Notes: a model not told the origin generated them from the sequence alone. Shown: positions 10,709-24,039, numbered from the stretch's first letter. The stretch is DNA of 64,000 bases from Phycomyces blakesleeanus NRRL 1555(-) (GCF_001638985.1 NW_017265136.1:434001-498000); one strand, 5' to 3'. A program made the numbers and translations.

Positions 10709-11981
10709 TTATCCTTCCCAATGCACTATATATATATATATATTACCCACAAATAATATATAGAGAAAAAAATGAGTTTTACAATAATAATATAATAAGA
10801 TAAAAGCACATTCTGGATCAAGTTTATTTATCAACTTACCGGGCAATTGGTCGCCAGGAACAAACAGTCGCTCAACACCATCCATGGTAATGACAGCCAA
10901 ACGGATGACACCACCAGAGGAACCATCACGGGACATGGCAAGGGAAAGAGCTAAATCACAACCAACAAAAATAATATACAGCAATATATATATATATATA
11001 TATATATATGTCATTTAACTATCTCAAGGATATATTTCCTCTTCCTTTTATCTCTCTCTCTATCTCTTTTTTTTCTTACAGTTCTTGACAAACTCAATGG
11101 CTTGCTCTCTGGTCATGTTGTCGTGATACTTGGAATCACAATAACCATAAATGTAGGTAGATCCAGAACCTGGTAAGATTAATAAAAAATAATACCGATT
11201 ATCATAATTATGATTAATATCCAGTTAAACAGCATAACCTCATTTATCCCGTAGATTATATATATAAGCTAGTATTTCTTACCACCGATGGCAAAAGGCT
11301 GTCTGTGAAGAGATCCACCAAGAGGAACATTGTATACTGCTGGACCATTCTTCTTATCCACACCAGCTACAATAATGCCGGCCATCAAATTATCCTTGTT
11401 CTGGTAGCAGAGTTCTTGGAAAAGGGCTGCTGCTGTGCGTACACTTGGTCTCTCATTTTCTTGCACACTTTATACACACATACATGCATCACATTAGATT
11501 ATTGTTCATTGTTTTGAATTTCAAAGTTAACAAGTATATACTGCCAACGTAACACAGTTTTCATTTTCATTTTGTTCGTACCTGTACATCTGAAGATAGT
11601 AATGAACCATATCAGCAATAGCCTGGGTGTCGGCAGCTGATCCAGATCTGCAGCAGTAGATGAGATCATGAACCTCAGTCAACTTGTCTGTAACTCGATT
11701 TGCAATGTAGGAACCAGTGGTTGTACGGGAGTCGGCACCAATGACAACACCGCCTGCGTATTGAACAGCCATGATAGATGTCTAAGTACACACACACACA
11801 CAGAAAAAGACATAGACACAAAGAGTCAAAAGAGAGCAAAAGCGAGAACGAGGGAACGAGAGACGCGTTTTTTCTTCTTCTTTAGAGTTACTGAAATGGG
11901 GGATTCTTTTTTTTTTGGTATTTTTCACTTTGAACTATTGGTACATACACCAAGGTTGACTTCTCCTGATTTCAAGCTCAT
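10709..11981 (-). CDS. PRE3: 20S proteasome subunit beta1 (Pre3/PSMB6), caspase-like
   Basis: Catalytic beta1 subunit of the 20S core, which cleaves after acidic residues. Six exons join in frame: 11949-11981, 11582-11781, 11283-11467, 11080-11169, 10840-10950 and 10709-10725, giving 211 aa, close to yeast Pre3. Exon 1 encodes only the 11-residue propeptide, ending in Gly. Exon 2 opens with the Thr that becomes the N-terminal nucleophile (TSIMAV). Recognisable blocks follow: [57 protein letters not shown] and [11 protein letters not shown]. The last exon is a 17-nt piece ending VHWEG; reading through its donor instead would add an unlikely tail. Gene and start are secure; the last exon is probable. 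Confidence 0.93.
10984..11009. repeat. (AT)n microsatellite in a PRE3 intron
   Basis: About 13 AT units inside the intron between exons 4 and 5. Similar tracts occur in many introns of this window, for example at 4677-4700 in RPN2. Confidence 0.9.
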
Positions 11982-12574
11982 TTTATGACAGTTGCAGTTG
12001 TTAATTTGATGTGGAAGAGAAACAGAAATAATATATATTTTTTTTAAAAAAAGAGAGAGGATTCAATGGCAGAAATGTGTTTCCCGATGAGTTATGCTAT
12101 TACCTCTCTCTCTCCACTCGCCTCCCCCTCTTACGTGTTCCTTTTTGCCCTAATTTTTTATTCTATCGCCGCGTAAGCGAAAGACCTGAAAAGGTACAAG
12201 TGATGACATCTTCAGAAAATTCGCTTATTTAAAATATAATATAATAAAATAAGAATAAATGTTGTTGCTATGACAAACTATTTCGATAATGAACGTTCTT
12301 CATAAATGTATTCACATAACTTCTTATAATTATATAGTAAATAGTAAATAAGATACATAATTTTACCAAGTTACTGCCCGAATATAATGAGTTAAAAAAG
12401 TATACAGCAAAAATAATTAAACATCAACAAAAAGGTTATTTTCTCTTTTGTGTGTGTGTATATACATGCAAAAATTCGAGAATGTATTATGAATATCTAC
12501 ATACAAGTAATAATAGTAATAATAATAATAATAATATACATTTCTGTGTATGTGTAGGTCTATAACTTTTTTTA
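11982..12574. other. Intergenic region upstream of PRE3
   Basis: Contains the PRE3 promoter (toward lower coordinates) and the 3' flank of the carrier gene. AT-rich with a CT-rich stretch at 12100-12130. No gene or clear regulatory motif was recognised; in particular no perfect GGTGGCAAA proteasome box is present. Confidence 0.5.
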
Positions 12575-14178
12575 TTATGCCTTGTTAGAGCCAATTCTAG
12601 CTTTTCTAGCACCAGTCAGGACAAGTGCCCAGACAGCCCAATCGAACAAAGCTTCTTTAGCCATAAATAAGAAGGCAGCAGTAAGAACACTCTGAAGGAG
12701 TTTAGAGTGGATACCCTTGTAAAGACCGCTGATGCCCTCCTTTGATATAATCTTCTTGAAAGCATCAATTATCGAACTGTATCTTTCCTCGCCTTCCTGA
12801 ACCACTTGCATACGAGACTTTACAACACTAAAAAGAAAGAATATGAGACATAGCACTTTACACTACTACTACTACTACTACAAAACACCCAGCATAATCT
12901 TCATAATTCGCTTCCCTCCTTTTTTTGCCTCTTGTTTTGAATATAAAATAAAATAAGGTAAATGATAACTTGCATGTAAGGATATGTAATTCCAGTAGCA
13001 CAAAGCTTGCTTACTGCACCCAAAAGAAAGTAATCAAAGCTGCCGAGGGCTCTGGTTTTGGAAATTTTACTCTTCAACTGCTCGAAAACGGTGTACTGAA
13101 TAATGGGATTAATCACCAGCATCAAAGCAGCCTGTACACCTGCATAAAGTCCAGCAATTCCTTCGTGGTGAAGAATACTTTTTCCAACGGCAAATGCACT
13201 GCTACTGCTACTCTTAGAAGTAGCCTTATTTGAATTATCTCCTTCCATGCCTTTCCTAACTGTCATGCGGGTCTAAAGAGAGAGAATTTATAATCTATAT
13301 TGGATGAGCATTTCAAAGATGTTTTTTACACACACACACACACACACATGCACACACATGCAACCAAACAAGTAACTACAATAAGAAAAAAAACTTGCAT
13401 TGACGGTCCAAATGGGATGTGTAGCCAATACAACAGTAGCACCAGCAATGGCACCCGAAAGCATAGATTCCGAAGCCGACATTGACTGACCTCTGGGCTT
13501 GGTTTTTTCAAAGATTGCCTTGACAGCCTCGTAGCAGTAATAGTACACACCTTTAATTGTTATTATTTTCATTATTGCGATGATTGAAAGACGAGTAAGT
13601 AATTTGAATGATAATGGTTTCTCTTTCTCTCGTAAGAAATTACTTGCCATTTGTGATAGCAATACCAAATATACCAGAGCTCAGACCACTACATGTATAT
13701 ATCCGGGACCAAATCAGATTACTCGATCTCGATTTATATGTTATCTATCCACCATCACACAATGGGACTTACGAGTAAAGGCCCTTGGGACCTTCTTTAG
13801 CAATAATCTTTGCAAGGGCATCAAGTGTATTCTATATGTAAAGAAGTAGATATTTAGTTAGTTTGGAAAAAAGAAGGGATAATAGTAATAAGTATTGCTT
13901 TGTTTAATACTCAGAGTACTTTACTTTATAAGCGTCCTTGTCATTGTCATTTTTCTGTACTTGAAGACGTGAGCTGATGTTGACAAGAGGGTATGTCAAG
14001 ATCATGGCGACGATGCCACCACCAGCACCTACAAGTAAATTAAAAACGTTTTTTTGAATGTCAGTCTACTACTCTAGAACAAAAGAAGCTCATTCCAAAG
14101 AAGTGAAGCATAAAAATAAAGAAGTTTGTATTGTGTATTGTGGGTACCTGAGAGAGCGTGAGCAATATTGTCAGACAT
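12575..14178 (-). CDS. Peroxisomal membrane carrier, PMP47/PMP34 (SLC25A17) type
   Basis: Mitochondrial-carrier-superfamily protein of the peroxisomal membrane, a family that moves adenine nucleotides or cofactors such as CoA in support of beta-oxidation. Seven exons join in frame: 14148-14178, 13925-14028, 13773-13831, 13648-13688, 13399-13550, 12974-13272 and 12575-12827, giving 312 aa. The three carrier repeats begin with LTYPLVNISSR, THPIWTVNTRM and TYPYIVVKSRM. These variants of the Px[DE]xx[KR] signature, and the LSGAGGG start, are those of PMP47 rather than of mitochondrial ADP/ATP carriers. EGxxGLY half-signatures follow each repeat. Three of its six introns (13551-13647, 13273-13398 and 12828-12973) start with GCAAGT, and frame conservation allows no GT alternative. 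The exact substrate cannot be read from the sequence. Confidence 0.92.
13328..13348. repeat. (CA)n microsatellite in a carrier-gene intron
   Basis: About ten CA units, followed by two more short CA runs, inside the GC-AG intron 13273-13398. Confidence 0.9.
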
Positions 14179-15583
14179 GATATAAAAAGAAGAAAAGACT
14201 TTGACTAAAGAGAAAGAAAAAGACAAAGGAGAAAGATAGAGGTAGAGAGAAAAGGGAAGAAGATAGTCGTGACTCGTGCGATTGTTATGGGTGTGCGCAA
14301 GGGACCCTTTTTTTTCTTTCTTTGCCTTACCTTGCCTTACCTTTCCTAACCTTTACTTGTCTAGCCCATGCTGTATTATGACAGAGATGATTGGCCGGCC
14401 GGTGTCCCGTACCCTCCCGAATAAGTTTTTTTTTGTAGTAAGCTTCACACGCTTTATTTTATTATATTTTATAATTAAAGTGCAAAACAAAAAAAGGTTT
14501 CAGACACGCATTTGTGACAAATATTCAACTGTCAAAGGCCAATCGAACGAAGAAAACCCCCAATTAAGCCAATTCTTTCTCTCTTTCTTTCAGTCTTTTT
14601 ATTATTATTTAAGCTGAACGAATAATCCTATTGGTTAAAGCAATGGTAATAATGATATTTGCATTAAAGTTTATCCAACTATATACACTAGATTAATACG
14701 TCGAAATATTTTTTAATACACTCACAATTGATATATATATATATATATGTATATTACATACTACATACTACATACTACATACTACGCACATAAATCTCTC
14801 TCAATAAAAGAACAAAAAAATATATTTAGTAAAGTCTATTCTGAGAAAGCTATATATGTTTTATGTTATTTGTAAAAGAGAGAAATAAAATGCTAATTGA
14901 TATATATATAAGTATGTTTCAGTAAGATGGCTAATTAGTAAACACTATTATTAATAATAATAATGCATTTTCTGTAAAGTTTGATACCCATTGTTCAAAA
15001 AGAAGAATGTCTAGGTAAGGGGAAAATGCTCGTAAAAACATACATACTAGTTTTTTTTTTTAGAAAACCCTAAATCGGGTATTTAAGAAACCCCGCAATT
15101 TGGTGCTGCAGACACTGAAATGTGTGCGAAAGAGGTCACATAATAAGGGAATATGAGGAGTGGATCGAATATGAAGGTAAAAATAATGTTTACTTTGTTA
15201 GAATATCTATCATACTTATACTACTTGAAGATATACTTCTGTATTACAAGGCCCTTTTTTTACTGCACTATCTTAATTAGAAATAATTGGCTTCTTCTTC
15301 TGTTATTTTCGTCATTCCTCACTCAGCTACAACAGCAGTAGTGTTTGCTTCTGGTTGGAAGGAACTGGCACTGAGGGTCAATCCAAGTCCGTTCCTGACA
15401 GCACTGTATCACGTGAATAGATTAAGCTCTCTCTCTGTCTGCACACACATACATATTTATACACAAAAACTTAATTTTAGGGGAAAGGAAAAAGAAAAGA
15501 AAAAAATACAATAAAAAAATCTTCTTTGCATATTGCGTTAAAAGCTTTATTAATTATTTATTTTATTTTTTTGCATACTTGCA
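14179..15583. other. Divergent promoter region, carrier gene / rhomboid gene
   Basis: About 1.4 kb of AT-rich DNA between two divergent genes. It holds (TA)n at 14731-14750 and five tandem CATACTA units near 14757-14785. Nothing coding was recognised; frames at 14276-14617 and 15153-15341 are low complexity. Confidence 0.5.
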
Positions 15584-16829
15584 ATGAATTCCAATCCTCC
15601 AACCACAGGAGCACCCAATAACTACGATAGACTAGGCGAAAGCTCTCGGGCTTTCATTGCACATGTCAAGCAGTACTTTCACAATCTCCCACTCGTCACC
15701 TTTTCTCTTTTAGTCGCCACTAGTGTAATTGCTTTAGTGGATTCTTTTGGAAGATTCCGTAATTTCTACCACAATGGTCTCTTTACTCAATGGCTATATC
15801 TCAGTGTATCAAAGGTTATAAACAAGGGACAAGGTATTGTGGAAACAAAGCTGATAATACATACAATTATAATACTCTCTTCTTCTTTACATTTGTGCTA
15901 ATGTTGTAAATGCATAAATTTGTGTTTTTTTTATACATGTATGTTACAAGTACATCGATTGGCTGTTTATCCTCTTGCTTCACCTGGATTGTCTCTTGTT
16001 ATTGCCAATCTACTTTTATCAATTACTTACATGGCTGAATTAGAGAAAAGAAAAGGATCTCTCAAAACACTGTGGATCTTGATTTGTTTCTTGACTGTGA
16101 TTCCGGGAATAGGCTATGTATTCTTTGTGAGCGTATTTGCTTACATGGTAAAAATGGCTGATGGAGAATTGCAACACACACTGTGCGCTGGACTGTCAGG
16201 TTTAGCTGTTGGTTTGTCTGTGTGGTCCACGCTGGAAGATCAAGACGAAGAAGAGGTTCAATATAGAATGTAAGTTTTAGATATATATATTATTGTGTGT
16301 GGGTGGAAGTGTGATGTGGATATTTTACAAAATGAAAAGATAGAGGAAATTAAGTTAATTTATTTATTTTATTTTAAAACAAAAAGGTTATTTGGTGTTA
16401 TCCGTATCCCAAGAAGACTTGTACCTGTCTTAACTATTGCCTTTTACTTTTTCTTGGCACCTGATACTTCTCTTATTTTACACATTTGTGCTGCTGGAAG
16501 TGGATATCTTTGTAAGTCTTTTGCTTTTTACTGGTGATTAAAAAAGAACATAATTAGGATGATACGATGGAATTACTTATATAAAACATACTATCTAATA
16601 ATTAGATGCCTCCAAACAATTGCCTGCATTTTTACTTCCATCTGACGAAACATTTCAACGCCAAGAACAAGAAGGTTGGTTCCATCGATTGACCAATAGA
16701 CGCGGCTTTGTCAGTGTGGATGATATCGGGCCATATCTCCCTATTTCTACTACCAACACCGAGCCCATTCATTCTGTTCCTGGAGTATCAACACCTTTTC
16801 AAGGCCAAGGAACACGCCTAGGCGATTAA
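15584..16829 (+). CDS. RBD2: Rhomboid intramembrane serine protease, Rbd2-like
   Basis: Predicted Golgi/endosomal rhomboid protease. Four exons join in frame: 15584-15833, 15951-16269, 16387-16511 and 16606-16829, giving 305 aa. About six hydrophobic helices are visible. The fungal Rbd2 block following the first helix (HRLAVYPLASPG) is present. The catalytic serine motif GxSG appears as AGLSGLAVG in exon 2, and the partner histidine as LHICAAGSGY in exon 3, so the Ser-His dyad looks intact. The C-terminus is a soluble tail of about 70 residues beginning LPAFLLPSDE. The N-terminal ~40 residues are hydrophilic with no signal peptide, as usual in this family. It is convergent with the Ap4A phosphorylase gene, 212 bp apart. 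The family is confident; orthology to yeast Rbd2 specifically is likely rather than proven. Confidence 0.85.
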
Positions 16830-17041
16830 TAAAGCAGGCACACAAAATACATTCAAAATGCACACATATGCATATACACTATATACCACACACACACACA
16901 CACACATCTATATATATATATACGGATTACTTTACATTATAACTGTTTATAAAATTGTTCGTTAAAAAAAACGAAATACATTGACCAAATAACAAATATT
17001 ATTTATATATTTTACAATTATTGACGTTATTGACGTTATCA

Positions 17042-18432
17042 TCATTGTGCCAACCCACCCTCTCCTGCAGGCTCAGCAGGTTGGACGATATTAGACCAAG
17101 GCATACCTAACTGAACAAGAAACTCCAAAAGATCTGGATGAGCTTCGAGAGCCTTTTTCTCGTCGTCTGATTTACAAAGCAAAAGACCAGCAAAGCCAAG
17201 TGAGTTTACCGAAATCTCAAAGGCTTTGCCATCATGCTCTAGTATGGCAGACTCCTTTGATCTAGGGACGAGTAGCATGAACTGGTCAGTCATGACAAAG
17301 TTGTAGGATGTCTTTGTGGGCTGAGTGTGTTGACGCATCTGGTGGAACATGCCATCGAGAAGGCCAAAAAACATCTGGCCCAGATAATCTTCCAATTCAT
17401 CCTTGCTTGTGCTGCTGTCAATAAAAGGACGGTCCAGGGGAGTAATGACGTGAATAAAGGGTATCTTATCAATTGTATAAATCTGGCCTAAGTAAAATAA
17501 AATAATTAAATTGAGTAAAATATGATATGACGAGGTTATTAAATTATTGAAGATATAAAAAGAAATATATTTTTCTTTACCTGCTTTGCGATCCTTAATT
17601 TCTTCAAATGCAGAAAGAAGGGGAGGCTGGGGTCCATCGTGTCTCAAGGGCATTATTTGGATGTGTTTATGCGCTTGGCTAAAGATAAAAGTGCGAAAGA
17701 AGAGGTTTTTGGGTGTTAGAAAATATATTTGCTCGTATTTCTTTCATTTCTCTCTATATGTTGTATTGAAACTAAATCACATCGCACCTTGCACCAGAGT
17801 TAGGTCCACAATTGTAAAAGGCAACAGCGGGTGTCTTGCCATATGCTGTAGTCAAAGCTACCCATGTCTCATACAAATCGGTAGGGAACAGAGGCTCGGT
17901 CTGCTTTCTGAATTCTAGGTGGGTAGAATTTTTGTAGAATTGATACAGTTAGTTTTCTCTATACATATATATTTTTATCACCACACACTGCCATATATAT
18001 ATATGTGTGTGTGTGTGTGTTATAAAATTTGTATATTATAAGAAGATACCTTTGGTAACTACCAAAATATGGTTAGGAACAACACAAAACTTGTTGAGCA
18101 AGATGAGATGCTGGTCTTTTTCCTCTACCAAGAGATTGGGATTTGGAGACAAAAAGGGATCAACCTTTTCTTCCTTCTTTTCTCCCTCTTTACTATCATC
18201 ATTATCCTTTGCTTTTGGTTTTTGTCCAAGAGAAGGAACACATGTGATTTCAAACTAGAATATATAAATAAATAAGTAAGAAATGATGAGCTCTGTAGTT
18301 ATGTACATGTTCATTACTCACGTTGATTCCTCGCGTGTCTTTCTTTACTGTCTCGGCTTCAAAGAACAGGAGATCTTTTGAGGCCAGTGCAGCGTCATAC
18401 TTTTGTTGGACCAAGGTTGAGAAGTCTGTCAT
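17042..18432 (-). CDS. APA2: Diadenosine tetraphosphate (Ap4A) phosphorylase / ATP adenylyltransferase
   Basis: Cytosolic enzyme of the Apa1/Apa2 family that phosphorolyses Ap4A to ADP and ATP, controlling dinucleoside polyphosphate levels. Five exons join in frame: 18322-18432, 18050-18254, 17788-17914, 17581-17678 and 17042-17487, giving 328 aa, close to the ~321 of yeast Apa1. The HIT-superfamily nucleotide-binding and catalytic signature reads NSGASQAHKHIQ (His-x-His-x-Gln) across the exon 3/4 junction. Family blocks include HLILLNKFCVVPNHILVVTK-type text in exon 2, FVMTDQFMLLVPRS and VNSLGFAGLLL in exon 5. There is a Lys/Glu-rich insertion in exon 2 (KDNDDSKEGEKKEEK). The symbol is by family; Apa1 and Apa2 cannot be told apart here. 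Confidence 0.93.
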
Positions 18433-20829
18433 TTGTGAGAAATGGTATTTATATTATATATATAATCCTCGAATAAATATATTAGTAGTAGAGGCAGTAG
18501 TATATTTGTGGGAACACAAAACGGGTATAATTTATTTTTTGTGGCAAGATAAATTTATATTGAAAGAATGTCTGGTATTCAATGCCGGTATGTGTGTGTG
18601 TATAAATGAGCAAGTAATAAGTAACAGAAACAAAATCCTAATGGCTAATTAGGATGATAACATTCTCTTGACAAATGAAGCATGCATCAATTTTGGCTTA
18701 TTAAACACAATTATTATACATCTTTTATATACCTTTGTAAATATACCTCGAGAATCACACGACACGATAAACAAAAAACACGAAGCTACCAAGTATACAT
18801 ATGTATATGTATTAGAGTGGCCAAAAACTGCCTTTTTTTTTAAGTTTTTGTTATTTGCCTTTAATTATCCCTCTATATTCTTGAGACAGAAAAAAGAATA
18901 TATGGAAGGGAAGTGGGGTTAATACAATGTACTTGTGGATAAGCTTTTATTCTCTGTGTGGTATACCCACATTAAGGTTGAGTGAAATGCAAAATTCACA
19001 GCCAAATATTCTGATTCCCACTTTTTCTAATGATTCTGGTGGGGTAATAACTTTAGGAACACTTATTCAACAAACTCACGTACACTTCAGTTATACAGTG
19101 TAAACTAACCAGCGCACAGCAGAAGTTTGAAGCACAAGTGAATTTAGATAGTAATGTATTCAACAAACAATGCTTATTTTCTCTTTTTATAAAGTAACAT
19201 TCTCAAAGCATCTACTCTTTTCTATATTGAAGATACCATATATATTAACAAATCCCAAGAACTTCAAATATATTTGAGTTCCTTAAGTCTAGAGTTGAAT
19301 AGCTTCCCCAAATATTGATGTATTTATTATGATTTACTTTTGTAATGTTGATTATATTGAATAGGTTGGCATTTATACTCAAGATAATAACCATAAATCA
19401 TGACAGACAATTTCCCTTAATTTTCTTCTAAAAAAAACTTATGCATTGACTATGTAACCTTTTTCACATCTTTTTCACACCTTTTACCTTCCTTTGTGGC
19501 TTTTAAACCCTAGATATATCATTTCAATATTCAAATCTAAAACTCTGATATTTTTTAGAATTAAAACACCAATCAATAGAAAGTAAAGAAAAAAGAACGA
19601 ATCTAGAGAGAAATAGATGTTTTATTACTTAATAAAGATATATATATAGTACTATCAAGCAACTTTTTTTTTGAAAATAGTATCATAATTTTATGATATT
19701 TGTCTTTATAAATTATATATTCTGTCGTAGTTGTTGTTTTATCACTTCATGGGTGGCATTATAAATACACCCTTAAATGTATATATCAATGAAGTACAAG
19801 GTCCTTGCTGTTGTAGAATTAGAAGTATTTCTGTCAATTAACCAACTCTGCTCATAAAAAAGTCAATATAGGTATAGAGTAAACTGGAGGTGTAATTATA
19901 CTCTGTTGTCTATCAATATTCAAGTGTTATATTTCGGACAATCTTCGTCGCAACGATTATGTTTCGGTATTATCCAAAAGCAAAAAACTAGACCCAAAAT
20001 CTCTGTATTTTATGAATACCTTTAATATTTACTATTCTTTTTCTGGGATATTTAATTTATACTAAATAGTCTAGAATATATGGTTGACGGTACCAAGTGC
20101 ACCTCCTAATAAAAGGATGAAATTCAATCTCTTTGGTAGTATATATTTGCTAATTGCTTTCGTTTTTATTCGTATATGACTAATAGCAGTATCCAACACT
20201 CTTAAAACGCAAAAGACTGGGAATATATGTTATGTTCTACACCATAATCCCTAAACATATTATAGCAAGCACTCATTCCCTTAAAGAATCATCTTGATAC
20301 TTTCAACTATCGGTATAACCTCATTTCAATAAAACTCAACCTGGAATTCAAACTTCCGCCACATGTCGTATTGTGATGAGATCCAGATAATATATACATA
20401 TATTGTGCTTTTTTTTACTTATTATTTAATACCATTTTGAAATATATTATTCAGATTTATTTCCTAGCGTCCTTTGGGCTTATTTTAGCTCTACTTGCAC
20501 AAGCAAAATAGAACTTTCTCTTGTGCCCTTGACCAAAAAAATGCACAGACCAGTTTAGAGTAACCTAAAAATTGCTGTTATAGAAACTTATACTCCACCT
20601 TTACAATTATTGCCACACCGATCAAGACCAAACCCTTCATTACTTCATTACTTCAACTCTTTATTTTACTTTGCAAAATACTTTTGCACGGTCTATAAGT
20701 TACCTCTTAGTAGCTGTTAATTCTGTTATAAAGCAGTTACACAATCTCAGTAAAAGGAATATACAGCTATGTCACGTTTGCTCTGACGTGGGTATCTAAG
20801 ACTGACAAAAAGCGCAGTCCTAATCTTAA

Positions 20830-21430
20830 ATCTCAGATGCAAAATTTTCGGTTACATATAGAACCCCTCCAACGCGCGTCGTTTGTTTTCTCTTTGAGCA
20901 ACAACAGTCCCGGTTTCATAGTGAGGCGTCTCTTGCGACCGTTGCAGGGAGATTCTTCCATGCTACAAGCATCGGAAAGTGAAAGTTGTTACTCGCCAGC
21001 TCAGTTAATTCTGAGAAGTCGTGGGGCATGGTCTCTTTTCATTTTTGGAAGGACTACTGTGTACATCGCATCGCCAATGTGGAATCATGATGCTGGGGGG
21101 AGGGAAGTCTAACCTGTAGTGAGATGTGCTGGCTCTTCATTGCTAACCTTACTGAACTTTTTAACGGCTGACGGTGAAGCTACTGGTAGTCGAATGAGCT
21201 GGACCTTATCATCACCTAGTGGTAAGTTCTCTGGCGAGTTCGCACCCACATTACTCGGTGACGAGATGTGGGGCTGGATGAACGGGTGCTTTCCGTTGGT
21301 TTGCCACCATTCCAGCACCTCCTTCGCTACCAAGTCAGGTTTACGTCCTGAAGGAGATTGAGCCGTGTAATGCGGGGACAAAGAACTTGGTGTCATGCTT
21401 TTTATTCTTTTATTCATGTAAAAGAACATT
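20830..21430 (-). pseudogene. Possible degenerate coding relic (GC-richer island)
   Basis: About 600 bp with clearly higher GC than its surroundings. The minus strand has a 106-codon frame (21109-21429) of normal amino acid diversity (VLEWWQTNGKHPF, PLGDDKVQLIRLP). A second minus-strand frame downstream, about 20900-21020, reads MPHDFSELTELASNNFHFP but is shifted and separated by stops. This looks like a decayed gene or transposon fragment on the minus strand, but an open + frame (20837-21112) covers part of it too. No family was recognised; origin and strand are uncertain. Confidence 0.3.
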
Positions 21431-24002
21431 AAGTGAAATTAAATCAAATCAAATAGCTTCTTTATGTATATCTTTAAATAAATAAATAAAGTCTTTCTTA
21501 GCTATTGTCAACTTTAATAAAAAACACGCTTTTAAACTTTTTTTTGCTTGATTGAAGAGGTTAATGTTGTAATTAGGAGGGCTCATTTAATCTGATTGAA
21601 TAAATTTAAAAAGAAATAAAATAATAATTGTATATTATAATGTGGTATTTATAACCGTGTTTAACTGTAGATGCTGTTTTTGTCTAAAAAGTATACAAAT
21701 TGCAGAATAATGTTTGATAATTTTGAGGCCGTGAATTGTACATTACTGACATTGGTAGATCCGGATTGGAATTATGAATGACATGCGTTTAAATGAAATA
21801 AAGAGAGAGAGAGAGGAAGAGTATTTTCGTGTGCATATTTATTATGACAGAATAAACGATTTACTTTGTGATTAAAGAAGTATCTTTAAATCAAGGTGCT
21901 TCTTTAGAAAGAAAATAAGAATATATATATATGTTTCTTTAAAGAAATGCGAAAAAAATGAAGAGAAATGAGAGATGAAAAGGAATAAAGAAAGGAGGGT
22001 TTGAAGAGAAAGAAGAGGTGTGTTGAATTGAATACACAAGTAATTCCCTCATTGTATTTGCACAGACTGTGTACAAGAGATTCAATTTGGATGTATTTAC
22101 AAAAGCATCATGATCTACAAACCTTCTTATATTTTGAATAATAATGAAAGTTTGGTACTTCATTCATTAGTGTATACATACAGGCGTAATTATATTCACA
22201 ATTCAAAGGACTATTTGAATTAAGATAAGAGTGAACAAATATTGATGTAGTGAAAATACATTTAATATTTTGTACAAAAGCAATTTGCCAAAGATGTAAA
22301 GATATTTTTTTATATTATAGTTCTTGAAGATAAATTAACAGAGGTAGGGTATATTGAGTAAAGAAGAGATGAATATCATAAAGAGGCACATTTTCGTATT
22401 TAATTTTATGGGTTAGAGTAGAATTTTGATACATGCAGGTTTTGGCATCTCAATATTGTCAACTTTCTTTAAACTACTACCAAAAAAAAAACCCCCTCAC
22501 TTAACCTTTGAAAAGACTGAGAAAAAAAAATATCAGGAAAAGACAGACGGTTAGTTTAGATTGATATAAAAGGCTGTTGTTCATTTTGTAGTATTTGAAT
22601 TATCGAACCAAAGTTTCAAGAGTGTTCAACTTGTTTAAAAATCATCTCATATTGGTAATGGTTACTGAATTTTGCTCTATACATTTTAAATAATGCAAGT
22701 ATAAATCCTTAATTCTATCAGTTCTATAGTATAGACTTATATAAATAAATAACTAAATATGTGTGGGGTCAAATCCTAGATCATCTAAATGTTACAAGCC
22801 TGTAGAATGAAAATTTTCTTTTTCATTTTGTGTTTCAAATATTCAACTATATATATATATATTGGCTCGCATGTGTTTTCAATAAAGTCATCAAAAGCAC
22901 ATGAATATTTATGTCCCCCACACATAAAACTATTAAAATCAAACTTTTTTTTTTAAAAAAAAATGAAATGAAATAAAATAGCTTATGTAGCAAAGTAATT
23001 ATTAACATTAATAACATCAATCTTTGTATATATATTTTGAAACATATTGAAAACATTTTCTTTGCTTTGCTTTTCTTATCTATTTATATATTTAATTCAT
23101 GTCTAAAACCTTTCTGTTTCAATTTATTTATTTTTTGGTGTTATTTTGACTCATGTTTAACATTCCATTGCACTCGCCAATTTTTTTAAAATAATAATAA
23201 TAATAAAATGGATCTGGGTTACAGAATCATTATTGTTATTTTATATCAAAGAAGAAAAAAATTATACCAAACTGACTTTGGCTTTGACTTTGACTTTGGC
23301 TTTGATCGATTAGCCTGATTTTTATACCCCTTTCTTTTTACACATCTCTCCCTCTCAACCTCCCTTGAATACAATAGATACTCAAGCTATATAGATTTAC
23401 ATATATATATTAAGGAATAAGAATAATGATTTGTCTTTAAATATGTATATATATATAATATTCAATGGTCCTGACTGATGTTTAATTGACTGACAATTAA
23501 TTGAAAGACAAAAAATAATATTATAATATAGAATATAATCAATAAACCCAAGGTTTTGATTTATTAACTTGAAAGAAATTCAATAAAATAAATATAGTAA
23601 AAAAAAAAAAAACAAGCCATAATATGAAATCTATATATATATATTTATATTATTTATGATAAAGAATAAGATAACCGTAATGCCTACAAAAATACTTGGC
23701 TTTAAAAAAAAATAAAGATAAAGAAAAAGGCATTAATATAAATAAAATAAAATGTAATATATAATAAAGATCGGGTCTTGCATCTGCAATTTACTACACA
23801 CACTCATACACAGAAACATATAAGATATATAGACCAATCTATGGATCAAAAAATTCAAAAGGCTGATCTGGTTGGTTAACATCAGACATGTTCCAATATG
23901 GCTTTGAATAAGTTTTTTTTTGTATTTTTTTTTTTGTATTTTATTTATAAACACTATTCAGGTCCATTCATCTTGCATCTACCTCCAACTTCTTCTTCTC
24001 CC

Positions 24003-24028
24003 CTTCTCTCTCTCTCTCTCGCTCTCTT
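24003..24028 (+). promoter_or_regulatory. CT-rich tract in the desaturase 5' leader
   Basis: A (CT)n pyrimidine tract ends 12 bp before the start codon. Such tracts near the transcription start are common in strongly expressed fungal genes; a role here is inferred. Confidence 0.4.
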
Positions 24029-24039
24029 CATTGTTCATT

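Larger units (their letters stand above)
18433..24039. other. 5.6-kb gene-poor region
   Basis: The longest stretch without a recognisable gene. It is very AT-rich with many short A/T and TA tracts and no long frame, apart from a compositionally distinct island at about 20830-21430 listed separately. The right end holds the desaturase promoter. The short frames at 21939-22163, 22847-23056 and 23733-23954 are low-complexity and not supported as genes. Confidence 0.55.
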
